Assembly (NCBI GenBank): GCA_030403585.1
Contig: JAUEPE010000032.1
Coordinates: 1 to 64,000, forward strand
DNA: 64,000 bases
Direction of reading: 5' to 3'
From: Frankia sp. RB7
GTDB lineage: Bacteria > Pseudomonadota > Alphaproteobacteria > Rhizobiales > Xanthobacteraceae
Positions 1-8,578 of this stretch are shown here, piece by piece. Position 1 is the first letter of the stretch. Each line of letters begins with the position of its first letter. The notes below the pieces were generated by a model. That model did no database searches, had not been told where the DNA came from, and was given only the letters and a program-made list of their open reading frames with translations. Made by a program: the position numbers and the translations under genes.

Positions 1-110
1 TCCTCATCGGGGTCAAATACATCCGAACATGCCGGAAATACCAGCCTTTTACGGCTATCCGATGGACGCCTTGACGGAAAGGCCATTGCGGAATATGAGC
101 ATCACTTATC

Positions 111-165
111 CCGTGGTGATTTGAGCCGGCCGGCTTGCAGCCACGTTAAATAAGTCGCTAAACAG
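111..165 (+). promoter_or_regulatory. SAM-II riboswitch aptamer upstream of metZ
   Basis: The RNA has the SAM-II layout: a P1 stem CGTGG (112-116) pairing with CCACG (141-145), the conserved TGATTTGA stretch (117-124) directly after the 5' strand, and the 3' pseudoknot strand ending in GCTAAA (157-162). SAM-II aptamers are known mainly from alphaproteobacterial metA, metX, metZ and metC leaders, and metZ begins 92 bases downstream. Binding of S-adenosylmethionine is expected to lower metZ expression. Confidence 0.9.
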
Positions 166-218
166 GCCGGGGACCTCTGTGATCCCGGCCCGTGGAAGTT
201 ATCCAGGCCGGTTTTTTT
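165..218 (+). terminator. Intrinsic terminator with competing antiterminator in the metZ leader
   Basis: CCGGCC (185-190) can pair with GGCCGG (206-211), followed directly by seven T (212-218), which is a complete intrinsic terminator. The same CCCGGCC (184-190) can instead pair with GGCCGGG (165-171), immediately 3' of the aptamer. The two hairpins exclude each other, so this looks like the expression platform of the riboswitch. A third hairpin, GTGACCAT (219-226) with ATGGTCAC (232-239), sits just before the ribosome binding site. Confidence 0.75.
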
Positions 219-253
219 GTGACCATTTTCGATGGTCACGCAGAGGAGATGCT

Positions 254-1453
254 ATGTCGAAGTCCCCAGCGTCCACCACGCAGCAATACCGTCCCGAAAC
301 CCGCCTGGTCCATTCCGGCACCCTGCGCTCGCAATATGGCGAGACGTCGGAGGCGCTGTTCCTGACCCAGGGCTACGTCTACAACAGCGCTGAGGAGTGC
401 GAGGCGCGGTTCAAGGGCGAGGACCCCGGCTTCATCTATTCGCGCTATTCGAACCCGACGATCTCGATGTTCGAACGGCGCATGATCGAGCTCGAAGGTG
501 CAGAGGCCGCCCGCTCGGCCGCGACCGGCATGGCTGCGGTGACAACAGCGATCCTGGCGCCGCTGAAAGCCGGCGATCACGTGGTGGCTTCCCGTGCCTT
601 GTTCGGCTCGTGCCTCTACGTCATTCAAGATCTCCTGCCGCGCTACGGCATCGAGACCACGCTGGTCGACGGAGCCGATCTCGACCAGTGGCAGCGTGCG
701 CTCAAGCCGAACACCAAGACGTTCTTCCTGGAGAGCCCGACCAATCCGACGCTCGACGTGCTCGACATTCCCTCGATTGCCGAGATCGCACACGGCGGCG
801 GCGCGCGGCTCGTCGTCGACAACGTGTTCGCGACGCCGATCTGGCAGAGCCCGCTCGCGCTCGGTGCCGACGTCGTCGTCTACTCCGCGACCAAGCATAT
901 CGACGGCCAGGGCCGCTGTCTCGGCGGCATCATCCTGTCGTCGGAAGCCTTCATCGCAGAGCACATCCACAATTTCATGCGCCAGACCGGCCCGTCGATC
1001 TCGCCGTTCAACGCCTGGGTCCTGCTCAAGGGCCTGGAGACTCTCGGCGTGCGCGTGCGTGCGCAGACCGAGACCGCGGCGCGCATCGCCGACGTGCTGG
1101 CGAGCCATCCGAAAATCTCACGGCTGGTCTATCCCGGCCGTGCCGATCATCCGCAGGCAGCGCTGGTGAAGAAGCAGATGCGCGGCGGCTCGACGCTGGT
1201 CGGCTTCGAGGTCAAGGGCGGCAAGCAGGGTGCGTTCCGCGTGCTCAACGAGCTCAAGCTTGCAAAGATCTCGAACAATCTTGGCGACGCGAAGAGCCTC
1301 GTCACGCACCCGGCCACCACAACGCATCAGCGGCTGAAGCCCGAGGATCGCGCCGCACTCGGCATCAGCGAAGGCTTTATCCGCTTCTCGGCCGGGCTCG
1401 AGCATGCGGATGATCTGATCGAGGATCTGACCGCGGCGCTGGAGAAGGCGTAA
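254..1453 (+). CDS. metZ: O-succinylhomoserine sulfhydrylase
   Basis: This 399-residue PLP enzyme of the Cys/Met metabolism (gamma-family) fold is expected to convert O-succinylhomoserine and sulfide to homocysteine. Visible signatures are the YSRYSNPT segment near residue 70 and the PLP-binding SATK with Lys214. I chose the ATG at 254, preceded by AGAGGAGA (242-249); the open frame runs back to 179 through the riboswitch terminator and is not credible there. The SAM-II leader supports a methionine-biosynthetic role. Cystathionine gamma-synthase is the main alternative, but the leader and the sequence favour MetZ. Confidence 0.9.
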   Translation: MSKSPASTTQQYRPETRLVHSGTLRSQYGETSEALFLTQGYVYNSAEECEARFKGEDPGFIYSRYSNPTISMFERRMIELEGAEAARSAATGMAAVTTAILAPLKAGDHVVASRALFGSCLYVIQDLLPRYGIETTLVDGADLDQWQRALKPNTKTFFLESPTNPTLDVLDIPSIAEIAHGGGARLVVDNVFATPIWQSPLALGADVVVYSATKHIDGQGRCLGGIILSSEAFIAEHIHNFMRQTGPSISPFNAWVLLKGLETLGVRVRAQTETAARIADVLASHPKISRLVYPGRADHPQAALVKKQMRGGSTLVGFEVKGGKQGAFRVLNELKLAKISNNLGDAKSLVTHPATTTHQRLKPEDRAALGISEGFIRFSAGLEHADDLIEDLTAALEKA

Positions 1454-1462
1454 CGGGCGACC

Positions 1463-1498
1463 GGCGAATAGTGTGTGGCGAATGGATCCCTATTCGCC
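1463..1498. repeat. Palindromic intergenic repeat, GGCGAATAG/CTATTCGCC
   Basis: GGCGAATAG (1463-1471) and CTATTCGCC (1490-1498) form a 9-bp stem between the convergent metZ and SGNH genes. A related block with the same CTATTCGCC end lies at about 23490-23540 between boxC and boxB, so this is a dispersed repeat that may also act as a two-way terminator. Confidence 0.6.
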
Positions 1499-1520
1499 AC
1501 TCGCCATTCCCCATTCGCCT

Positions 1521-2516
1521 CTACATCGGCCGATAGGTCCGCACGTCAGCCGGCACGTTGACACCAAGCTTGATCTGGCCGACGGAGCGGATGATGTCGT
1601 CGCCGAGCAGCTGGGCAAAGCAGGCATAGCCCCAATCGTTCATGTGCAGGCCGTCGGCGATGACAAAGCTCTCGACCGGGAGCGCCTGCTTCTCGTGCCA
1701 TTCGCGCATCACTTCGAAGCGCGGAAAGATGCCGACGTGACGAAGCTCGGCGACCTTGCCGAGCAGCTTGACTATCTTGTTTGCGCTTTCGGGACGCTCG
1801 GTGACGCGCGGTGAATATTGCGGGTCGACCAGCACGACGTCGGCGTCGCCCGCGGCCTGGATGCGGGCGATGCCGTCCTCGACGATCTTGGCGGTGTCGC
1901 CGGGATCGAGGTCGCGCAGCACGGCGTTGGTGCCGACCTGCCAGATCACGAGATCCGGATGCACGTCGATCACCTCCTTCTGGAGGCGCTTCATCATCTC
2001 GGGCGCATCCTCGCCGCCGACGCCGGCATTGACGACGGTGATGTCAGCGGTGGGATATTGCCGGCGCAGCTGCGCGGCGAGACGGTTCGGATAGTTGAAG
2101 TCCGGCGAGCTCGCGCCGTAGCCCGCGGTCGACGACGAGCCGAACGCAACGATCACAACAGGCTTGCCGGCGACGAGCTTGCTCGCGACATGCGGCAGCG
2201 AGCCCATCGTCTTCGAGCCGCCCTTTGGCGAGAGACACGGCACGCGGCTGAAAATGTCGCCGGCGGATTTCGCAACCTGCTTCACCTTGTCGATGGCGCG
2301 CGAGGTGAGACCGCGCTGCTCGGCGGGCGATGTCGCGGCGACGGTCGTCTGGGATGGTGATGCCGGTGCGGGCTTAGCGGCCTGCGTAGGTGCGGGCGAT
2401 GCCTGCGCAGTTTGCGCGTAAGCAGGTACCTGCGAGACAGGCGTCAGCATCAGCAGCGCCGCCGCTGCAGGCGCGGCCAGCCATGTCGACAGGCCAAAAG
2501 GGCGGAGAGAACTCAT
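1521..2516 (-). CDS. Periplasmic SGNH/GDSL-type hydrolase, last gene of the opgC operon
   Basis: The 331-residue protein has a hydrophobic N-terminus (about residues 12-34, likely signal peptide ending AYA-Q), a Pro/Ala/Thr-rich linker to about residue 65, then an SGNH hydrolase domain. The four catalytic blocks are visible: GSSST (126-130, nucleophile Ser), GVGGED (165-170), GTN (195-197) and D288-G-L-H291. It follows a paralogous SGNH gene by 12 bp and the acyltransferase opgC. The setting suggests deacylation or acyl transfer on a periplasmic glucan or other envelope polysaccharide. The substrate is inferred from context only. Confidence 0.8.
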   Translation of the reverse strand: MSSLRPFGLSTWLAAPAAAALLMLTPVSQVPAYAQTAQASPAPTQAAKPAPASPSQTTVAATSPAEQRGLTSRAIDKVKQVAKSAGDIFSRVPCLSPKGGSKTMGSLPHVASKLVAGKPVVIVAFGSSSTAGYGASSPDFNYPNRLAAQLRRQYPTADITVVNAGVGGEDAPEMMKRLQKEVIDVHPDLVIWQVGTNAVLRDLDPGDTAKIVEDGIARIQAAGDADVVLVDPQYSPRVTERPESANKIVKLLGKVAELRHVGIFPRFEVMREWHEKQALPVESFVIADGLHMNDWGYACFAQLLGDDIIRSVGQIKLGVNVPADVRTYRPM

Positions 2517-2528
2517 TAACGCTAGACC

Positions 2529-3299
2529 TCAATTTTGCTGCTGGGCCGGCCCCAGATGGGCAGCGTCGATCACGAACTGTGCCAACGCCCGGCCGATGCA
2601 ATCATGGACCTGCTTCGCGAGCTCGGGGCCGCGGGAGGGGCTGAACAGGTCGAACTGACCCTGGTCATTCCACTGCCGCATCATCGCGAAACGGTCGAAC
2701 AGCGGAACATCATGCTCCTGCGCCACCACCCGCATATTATCGAGATAGGGCGGCGCCGAGATCATGGTTTCGGTACGCGGGCTGTACTGCAAATTCATCA
2801 AGACGACGTCAGCCCCTGCATTTTGCAACGCAGCGACCCCTTCGGTCACGGCGCCGCGGAAATCGTCGGGATCGATGGCGCGGATAGCATCCACGGTCCC
2901 GGTCTGCCAGATGACCAAAGTAGGTGTTTTTGCTTCCATCAGCTTAACGAAGGTTCCGGCAGCCTCCTCCGCCGTCTTCTTGCTCTGTATTTCTACGGAT
3001 ACGTGCACGGTCTCCGCAGGCGGCAGCTTGTCCTTCAAAATGGCCTGCATACGCGCCGGATAGGAGCTGTCCTCCGAGGATGGAATGGTGGTGGAGCGGC
3101 TGCCGATCACCAGGATCTCGAGCGGTTTGCCGGCCTTGACGGTCTCGGCGACCTTATGGAGCTGGCTTTCGGTGGTGAGCAGATAAGACGGCAATTCGCA
3201 GGCTGCGGGCGCGGCAGGCACAGCTTCGCCCGCGCGCGCCGAAGGCGCGACGAGACCAGCGCACAGCAGGATCAGGCTCAGGAGAACCTTCGCCTTCAT
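2529..3299 (-). CDS. SGNH-fold protein with degenerate catalytic motifs
   Basis: The start is taken at MKAKVLL (3299), whose ATG overlaps the opgC stop as TGATG; the frame remains open upstream to 3404 inside opgC. The product has 256 residues and a clean signal peptide (about 1-23, SARA-G). It is clearly homologous to the next gene: WQTGT, DADVVL-like and QYSPR segments align. However, the GSSST block is GSRST (66-70), the GTN Asn is Val136, the block II Gly is missing, and no D-x-x-H pair is found at the C-terminus. It may be a non-catalytic partner of its neighbour. Confidence 0.75.
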   Translation of the reverse strand: MKAKVLLSLILLCAGLVAPSARAGEAVPAAPAACELPSYLLTTESQLHKVAETVKAGKPLEILVIGSRSTTIPSSEDSSYPARMQAILKDKLPPAETVHVSVEIQSKKTAEEAAGTFVKLMEAKTPTLVIWQTGTVDAIRAIDPDDFRGAVTEGVAALQNAGADVVLMNLQYSPRTETMISAPPYLDNMRVVAQEHDVPLFDRFAMMRQWNDQGQFDLFSPSRGPELAKQVHDCIGRALAQFVIDAAHLGPAQQQN

Positions 3300-4564
3300 C
3301 AGCCCCCTCCCGCCAGATCGGCGTTGCCGGCGGCGGCTTTGGTTTTGGTACCGCTCTTGTCGGCCACCTGTTTGTACCACGAAATCACCCAGGCAACGCC
3401 CCACATGACCAGGATTCCGGAGAGACTAATCAGCGCATGCATGGCTGGTCCCCCGGCGACCTCGGCCAGGATGAAATGGCCGGCAAAGGCCAAGAAGACG
3501 CCGAGGCAGAAGATCTCCAGCGAATGCTGGCCGCACAGGATCAGCGGCCGCAACCAGGGCGATTTCAGGCCCGGCCACTCCCGCGGCAGGAAGCGCACGG
3601 TGAGCGCGGCCAGCGCCAGGAAATGCGTGAAGCGCAGCACGTCGAGGTCGGTCTTGTCGATCGGATACATCCACTGCTCGAGTGGCTTCGGCATGAGGTG
3701 GCCGAGCTGTGGCACGTACCAGGTCAGCGTCACGTAGAACGCCGCGACGAGATAGGCGATCGAAATCCACATCGTCACGGGTGAGGCCAGAATGCGCGAC
3801 ATCCGTCGCGCACCTCCGAGCGCGCACCATGCCCCGAACACGAACAGCAACTGCCAGGCCAGCGGATTGAACGCCCAGAAGCCGTTCGGATAGGCCGAGA
3901 AGTAGAGGTCGAACTCCCATGTCGCCGCATAGAGCAGGGCCGAGAGCGCGAGCGTCACGTCGGGCCGCCATTTCATCGACCACAGGATCAGCGGCAGCGC
4001 CAGCATCAAGACGATATACAGCGGCAGCACGTCCATGTTGACGGGACGGAAGCGCAGCAGCAGCGCCTGCACGATGGTGACGTCGGGCTGCTTGAGGAAA
4101 TCCATGATGCCCATCTCTTCGGTGTAGAGCGGGTTCTCGAAGCTGGTCGCGACGTAGGAGATCTCGGCGAGGAAGATCGTGAACAGGAAAACGTGGGCGA
4201 CGTAGATCTGCCAGACCCGGCGCAGGATGCGCGCGGTGGCGATGACGAAACTGCTCTCCAGCATGGCGCGGCCATAGACGAAGGCGGCGGTGTAGCCGGA
4301 GATGAAGATGAAGATCTCGGTGGCGTCGCTGAAGCCGTAATTGCGGATCGTGAACCAGGTCAGCAAATTCGGCGGCAGATGGTCGATGAAGATCAGCCAC
4401 AGCGCCAGCCCCCGGAACAGGTCGAGCCTGAGCTCGCGCTCGCCGATGGCGGGCAGCGTGATCGCCGGCGCGCGCGACTTCGCTGCCACGGGCTTGGCCT
4501 CCGCGGGTTTGGCACCGGCGGTTCCTGCGATCGTCGATCCCGTCACTTGATCGGCAATGGTCAT
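3299..4564 (-). CDS. opgC: OpgC-family membrane acyltransferase
   Basis: This 421-residue polytopic membrane protein begins with an Ala/Thr-rich cytoplasmic tail (about 1-40), then the typical RLDLFRGLALWLIFIDHLP opening and the EIFIFISGYTAAFVYGR segment of the OpgC family, followed by around ten membrane spans. OpgC proteins transfer succinyl groups onto osmoregulated periplasmic glucans. Two SGNH genes follow with a one-base overlap and a 12-bp gap, so the three genes form an operon for substituting a periplasmic glycan. No opgG/opgH or cyclic-glucan synthase gene lies in the window. Confidence 0.85.
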   Translation of the reverse strand: MTIADQVTGSTIAGTAGAKPAEAKPVAAKSRAPAITLPAIGERELRLDLFRGLALWLIFIDHLPPNLLTWFTIRNYGFSDATEIFIFISGYTAAFVYGRAMLESSFVIATARILRRVWQIYVAHVFLFTIFLAEISYVATSFENPLYTEEMGIMDFLKQPDVTIVQALLLRFRPVNMDVLPLYIVLMLALPLILWSMKWRPDVTLALSALLYAATWEFDLYFSAYPNGFWAFNPLAWQLLFVFGAWCALGGARRMSRILASPVTMWISIAYLVAAFYVTLTWYVPQLGHLMPKPLEQWMYPIDKTDLDVLRFTHFLALAALTVRFLPREWPGLKSPWLRPLILCGQHSLEIFCLGVFLAFAGHFILAEVAGGPAMHALISLSGILVMWGVAWVISWYKQVADKSGTKTKAAAGNADLAGGG

Positions 4565-4744
4565 CGGGGGTCAAAAACCCTTCCGCAAATCGCGACGTAT
4601 GAGGAGTGTACCGGTCCCGTCGCCGCCTCGCAAAGCGGCCGGATCACATACGGGTGTACTTCCCTGTCAATTCTGGCGGGACGATGTCGCGAAAGCCGCC
4701 TGCGGCGTTTGGTTCCCGGCGGGGTTTTCGTTATGATGGCAATC

Positions 4745-5137
4745 ATGTACCGCGCCGTGACCCGCCAGATTGAAGTGACCGTCGAGCCGAACTTTGTCCC
4801 GGAGCAGTCGGCGGCCGACCGCTCCCGCTATTTCTGGTCCTACACCATCGTCATCACCAATTCCGGCGACGAGACCGTGCAGCTCAAGTCGCGGCACTGG
4901 ATCGTCACCGACGCCTCCGGCCGGCAGCAAGAGACGAAGGGTGAGGGCGTGGTCGGCGAGCAGCCGACCTTAGCCCCCGGCGAGCGCTTCGAATATACCT
5001 CCGGCGTGCCGCTCTCGACCGCCTCCGGCTTCATGACCGGCCGCTACCAGATGGTCAGTGCCAGCGGCGAACGCTTTGAGATCGACGTACCGACGTTTTC
5101 GCTGGATAGCCCGGATAATAAGCGGGTGTTGAATTAG
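4745..5137 (+). CDS. apaG: ApaG protein
   Basis: The 130-residue product is a single fibronectin-III-like ApaG domain and matches the family end to end: MYRAVTRQIEV start, RYFWSYTIVITNSG strand, the SRHWIVTDASG core and a GxGVVGEQP loop. ApaG was linked to cobalt/magnesium homeostasis in enterobacteria; its molecular role is poorly defined. The start at 4745 gives the family length; an in-frame ATGATG at 4733 could add four residues. It stands alone, divergent from opgC and convergent with hslO. Confidence 0.88.
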   Translation: MYRAVTRQIEVTVEPNFVPEQSAADRSRYFWSYTIVITNSGDETVQLKSRHWIVTDASGRQQETKGEGVVGEQPTLAPGERFEYTSGVPLSTASGFMTGRYQMVSASGERFEIDVPTFSLDSPDNKRVLN

Positions 5138-5157
5138 GGCGCAGGTGACGGTGCCGG

Positions 5158-5235
5158 GTGGGCAAAGGCGCAAAGCGCCGTGCCCACCATTTCACTCGCG
5201 ACACGCAGATGGTGGGCACGCTTCGCTTTGCCCAC
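5158..5235. repeat. Palindromic repeat between apaG and hslO
   Basis: GTGGGCAAAG (5158-5167) is answered by CTTTGCCCAC (5226-5235), with further internal complementarity (GTGCCCACCAT against ATGGTGGGCAC). It occupies the whole gap between two convergent genes and could end transcription from both sides. Confidence 0.65.
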
Positions 5236-5245
5236 GATGCCGGGC

Positions 5246-6253
5246 CTACGCGTCTTCCACGCCCGCCTCATCCGGCGTGAACTGGTACACCGAGCTGCAG
5301 AACTCACAGGTCACCACGACCTTGTCGTCCTTGACCATGGCGCTGCGATCGTCCGACGAAAAGCTCTTCAGCATGGACGCGACCGCGTCGCGCGAGCAGG
5401 AGCATTGCGCTTTCAACACCAACGGATTGAACACGCGCACGCCGCGCTCGTGGAAGAGGCGATAGAGCAGCCGCTCGCCGGAGAGATCGGGATCGATCAG
5501 CTCGACATCCTCGACGGTTTCGATCAGCGAGCGCGCCTCGACCCAGGCGTCGTCCTCGGCAACGGCATGCACCTCGACGCCTTCAGGCGCATCGCCGGGG
5601 TGCAGATCCGCCTGCCGCGCGCGCTCCGGCGCCTTCGGCAAAAACTGCATCAGCATGCCGCCGGCGCGCCAGCGATGCTTGCCGCCGTCGCTCGAGCGCC
5701 ACTCCTCGCCGACTGCGAGACGCACGCGCGTCGGGATCTGCTCGGAGCGCAGGAAATATTCGTGCGCGGCATCTTCCAAGCTGCCGCCGTCGAGCGCGAC
5801 CAGACCCTGGTAGCGGCTCATGTCGGGGCCCTGGTCGATGGTCATCGCGAGATGGCCATGCCCGAGCAGCGTGCCAGAATCCTTGGTGTCACCGAGACGC
5901 TCGGCATCGAAGCGCGCATAGGCGCGCAGGCGATCCGGCGCCTGATAGTCCACCACCAGAAACGACACCGGCCCGTCGGTCTGGGCCTGCAGGATGAACC
6001 GGCCCTCGAATTTCAGCGCCGAGCCGAGCAGCGTCGTCAGCACGATGGCCTCGCCGAGCAGCTTGCCGACCGGTGCCGGATAATCATGCTTGGTGAGGAT
6101 CTCGTCGAGCGCGGGGCCGAGCCGAACCAGGCGCCCGCGCACATCGAGCGCGTCGACCTCGTAGGGCAGCACGGCGTCATCAATGGGAACCGCGGATGGC
6201 GCGCGAACCGGGCCTTCGGGCCCGGCTTTGATGTCAGGGGATTGGGAAACCAT
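5246..6253 (-). CDS. hslO: Hsp33 redox-regulated chaperone
   Basis: The 335-residue protein has the HSP33 N-terminal domain, including GKLLGEAIVLTTLL near residue 60 and QTDGPVSFLVVDY near 100. The C-terminal zinc redox switch has Cys284, Cys286, Cys316 and Cys319 in the C-x-C ... C-x-x-C pattern. Hsp33 is a cytosolic holdase activated by oxidative disulfide formation when zinc is lost. The N-terminus carries about 25 extra residues, as is common in alphaproteobacteria. It lies downstream of argD-argF on the same strand after about 200 bp. Confidence 0.92.
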   Translation of the reverse strand: MVSQSPDIKAGPEGPVRAPSAVPIDDAVLPYEVDALDVRGRLVRLGPALDEILTKHDYPAPVGKLLGEAIVLTTLLGSALKFEGRFILQAQTDGPVSFLVVDYQAPDRLRAYARFDAERLGDTKDSGTLLGHGHLAMTIDQGPDMSRYQGLVALDGGSLEDAAHEYFLRSEQIPTRVRLAVGEEWRSSDGGKHRWRAGGMLMQFLPKAPERARQADLHPGDAPEGVEVHAVAEDDAWVEARSLIETVEDVELIDPDLSGERLLYRLFHERGVRVFNPLVLKAQCSCSRDAVASMLKSFSSDDRSAMVKDDKVVVTCEFCSSVYQFTPDEAGVEDA

Positions 6254-6452
6254 GGCGCGTTATTTGGGGTCGGAGGTGGAAAATGGAAGAGGCACGCCCG
6301 CATTCCGGCGCCGGAACGACGGGCCGCCCGGATGGAGCCACCGGGTCGGCGCGGAGCGCCGCCCGATGACAGGCTCCGCGCAATCCGGGAAGGTTTTTCC
6401 GCGCGTTGAGAAACCCCGGATTTCGCTGCGCTCCATCCGGCTACAAGAAAAC

Positions 6453-7376
6453 CTACTTCACCGCGTCAAAGCACCAGGCCAAAATGCCCTTCTGCGCATG
6501 CAGACGGTTTTCGGCCTCGTCGAACACGACCGATTGCGGGCCGTCGATCACCTCGTCGGTGACCTCCTCGCCGCGATGGGCGGGCAGGCAGTGCATGAAC
6601 AGCGCATCGGGCTTGGCCAGCGACATCAGCTTGGAATTGACCTGGTATGGCTTGAGCACGTTGTGGCGGTGCTCGCCTTCCTTGTCGCCCATCGACACCC
6701 AGGTGTCGGTGACGACGCAATCGGCACCTTTCACGGCGGCTTCCGCATCGGTGCCGAGCACGATCGACGCGCCGGTAGCCTTGATGAAGTCGCGCATCAC
6801 CTTCTTCGGGGCGAGTTCCGGCGGGGTTGCGACATTGAGGTTGAACTTGAAGCGCTCGGCCGCGTGCGCCCAGGACGCCAGCACGTTGTTGTCGTCGCCG
6901 GTCCAGGCCACGGTCTTGCCCTCGATCGGGCCGCGATGTTCCTCAAAGGTCATGAGGTCCGCCATTACCTGGCACGGGTGCGAGCGCCGCGTCAGGCCGT
7001 TGATGACGGGCACGGTGGCGTTCGCCGCGAGCTCCAGCAGCGCCTCGTGATTGAGGATGCGGATCATGATGGCATCGACATAGCGCGACAGCACGCGCGC
7101 TGTGTCGGCAATGGTCTCGCCGCGACCGAGCTGCATCTCCGCGCCGGTGAGCATGATCGGCTCGCCGCCGAGCTGGCGCATGGCGACGTCGAACGAGACG
7201 CGCGTACGGGTCGACGGGCGCTCGAAGATCATCGCCAGCGTCTTGCCTTCGAGCGGCCTGACCGGCTGATGCGCCTTCTGCTTCGCCTTCATGGCGGAGG
7301 AGGCCGCGAGCATGCTCTTGAGCTCCGACAGCGGCAGCTCGTTGATATCCAGGAAGTGCTTTGGCGTCTTGCTCAT
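6453..7376 (-). CDS. argF: Ornithine carbamoyltransferase
   Basis: This 307-residue enzyme makes citrulline from ornithine and carbamoyl phosphate. Signatures are FERPSTRTR (51-59, carbamoyl-phosphate site), HPCQ (133-136) and HCLPAHRG (262-269, ornithine site). The start codon shares one base with the argD stop codon, so the two genes are translationally coupled. Length and motifs are those of the standard anabolic OTC. Confidence 0.95.
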   Translation of the reverse strand: MSKTPKHFLDINELPLSELKSMLAASSAMKAKQKAHQPVRPLEGKTLAMIFERPSTRTRVSFDVAMRQLGGEPIMLTGAEMQLGRGETIADTARVLSRYVDAIMIRILNHEALLELAANATVPVINGLTRRSHPCQVMADLMTFEEHRGPIEGKTVAWTGDDNNVLASWAHAAERFKFNLNVATPPELAPKKVMRDFIKATGASIVLGTDAEAAVKGADCVVTDTWVSMGDKEGEHRHNVLKPYQVNSKLMSLAKPDALFMHCLPAHRGEEVTDEVIDGPQSVVFDEAENRLHAQKGILAWCFDAVK

Positions 7377-8578
7377 CAGCCTGCCGCCCGCTTGTTGCCG
7401 GACAGCGCAGTGCAGGCGCGTTCGAGCCGGGCGACACTGTCCTCGATCTCGGCTTCGGTCACGATCAACGGCGGCAGGAAGCGCACGACATTGTCGCCGG
7501 CGCCGACGGTGAGCAATTTTTCGTTACGCAGCGCTGCGACCAGGTCGCCGGAGGGTACCACGGCCTTGATGCCGATCAGCAGCCCCTCGCCGCGGATTTC
7601 CGTGACGATATCAGGATGACGGTCGATCACGGAGGCGAGCTTCTGCTTGAGCAGCAGCGACATCTTCTGCACGTGATCGAAGAAACCGGGCTTGAGCATG
7701 ACGTCGAGCACGGCGTTCGCAGCCGAGATCGCCAGCGGATTGCCGCCGAAGGTCGAGCCGTGCGAGCCGGGCCCCATGCCGGAGGCCGCGTCCGCGGTCG
7801 CCAGCACCGCGCCGATCGGGAAGCCGCCGCCGAGCGCCTTGGCCAGCGACATCACATCAGGCGTGACGCCGGTGCGCCGATGCGCGAAGAGATCGCCGGT
7901 GCGGCCCATGCCGGTCTGCACCTCGTCGAAGGCGAGCAGCAAGCCTTTCTCGTCGCAGAGCTGGCGCAACGCTTTGAGGAATGAAGGTGTCGCCGAACGC
8001 ACGCCGCCCTCGCCCTGGATCGGCTCGATCAGGATGCCGGCGGTCTCCGGGCCGATCGCCTTCTTCACCGCATCGATGTCGCCGTGCGGAATCTGGTCAA
8101 AGCCTTCCATCGGCGGGCCAAAGCCTTCGAGGTATTTTGCAGACCCGGTCGCCGCCAGCGTCGCCAGCGTACGGCCGTGGAAGGCGCCTTCGAAGGTGAT
8201 GATGCGGTACCGCTCCGGATGCCCCTTGGAGAAGTGATGATGACGAACCAGCTTGATCACGCCCTCCAGCGCCTCGGCGCCGGAATTGCAGAAGAACACG
8301 AAGTCCGCAAAGCTCTCGTTGCAGAGCCGGTTCGCGAGCTTCTCGCCGTCCGGACTCTGGAACAGGTTCGACATGTGCCAGAGCTTGGTCGCCTGCTCCT
8401 GCAGCGCCTTGACCAGCGCTGGATGGGCATGGCCGAGCGCATTCACCGCCACGCCCGAGGTGAAATCAAGATAGCGATCGCCATTGGTCGCGATCAGCCA
8501 GCAGCCTTCGCCACGCTCAAAACCGATGTCGGCCCTGGCGAAAACGGGGAGCAAATGCGGCGCTGCGCTGTTGGTCAT
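7376..8578 (-). CDS. argD: Acetylornithine aminotransferase
   Basis: The product is a 400-residue class III PLP aminotransferase: NSGAEALE (98-105), FHGRT (133-137), DEVQTGMGRTG (218-228) and the PLP Lys247 in SLAKALGGG. It converts N-acetylglutamate semialdehyde to N-acetylornithine and may also serve lysine synthesis. It is first in the argD-argF pair. The 5' region contains a 9-bp inverted repeat at 8651-8675 on the leader side. Confidence 0.92.
   Translation of the reverse strand: MTNSAAPHLLPVFARADIGFERGEGCWLIATNGDRYLDFTSGVAVNALGHAHPALVKALQEQATKLWHMSNLFQSPDGEKLANRLCNESFADFVFFCNSGAEALEGVIKLVRHHHFSKGHPERYRIITFEGAFHGRTLATLAATGSAKYLEGFGPPMEGFDQIPHGDIDAVKKAIGPETAGILIEPIQGEGGVRSATPSFLKALRQLCDEKGLLLAFDEVQTGMGRTGDLFAHRRTGVTPDVMSLAKALGGGFPIGAVLATADAASGMGPGSHGSTFGGNPLAISAANAVLDVMLKPGFFDHVQKMSLLLKQKLASVIDRHPDIVTEIRGEGLLIGIKAVVPSGDLVAALRNEKLLTVGAGDNVVRFLPPLIVTEAEIEDSVARLERACTALSGNKRAAG

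Noticed and set aside
236..1108. Long antisense frame opposite metZ
   Set aside because: High-GC genes produce long frames on the other strand; this one is Arg/His-rich with no recognisable domain.
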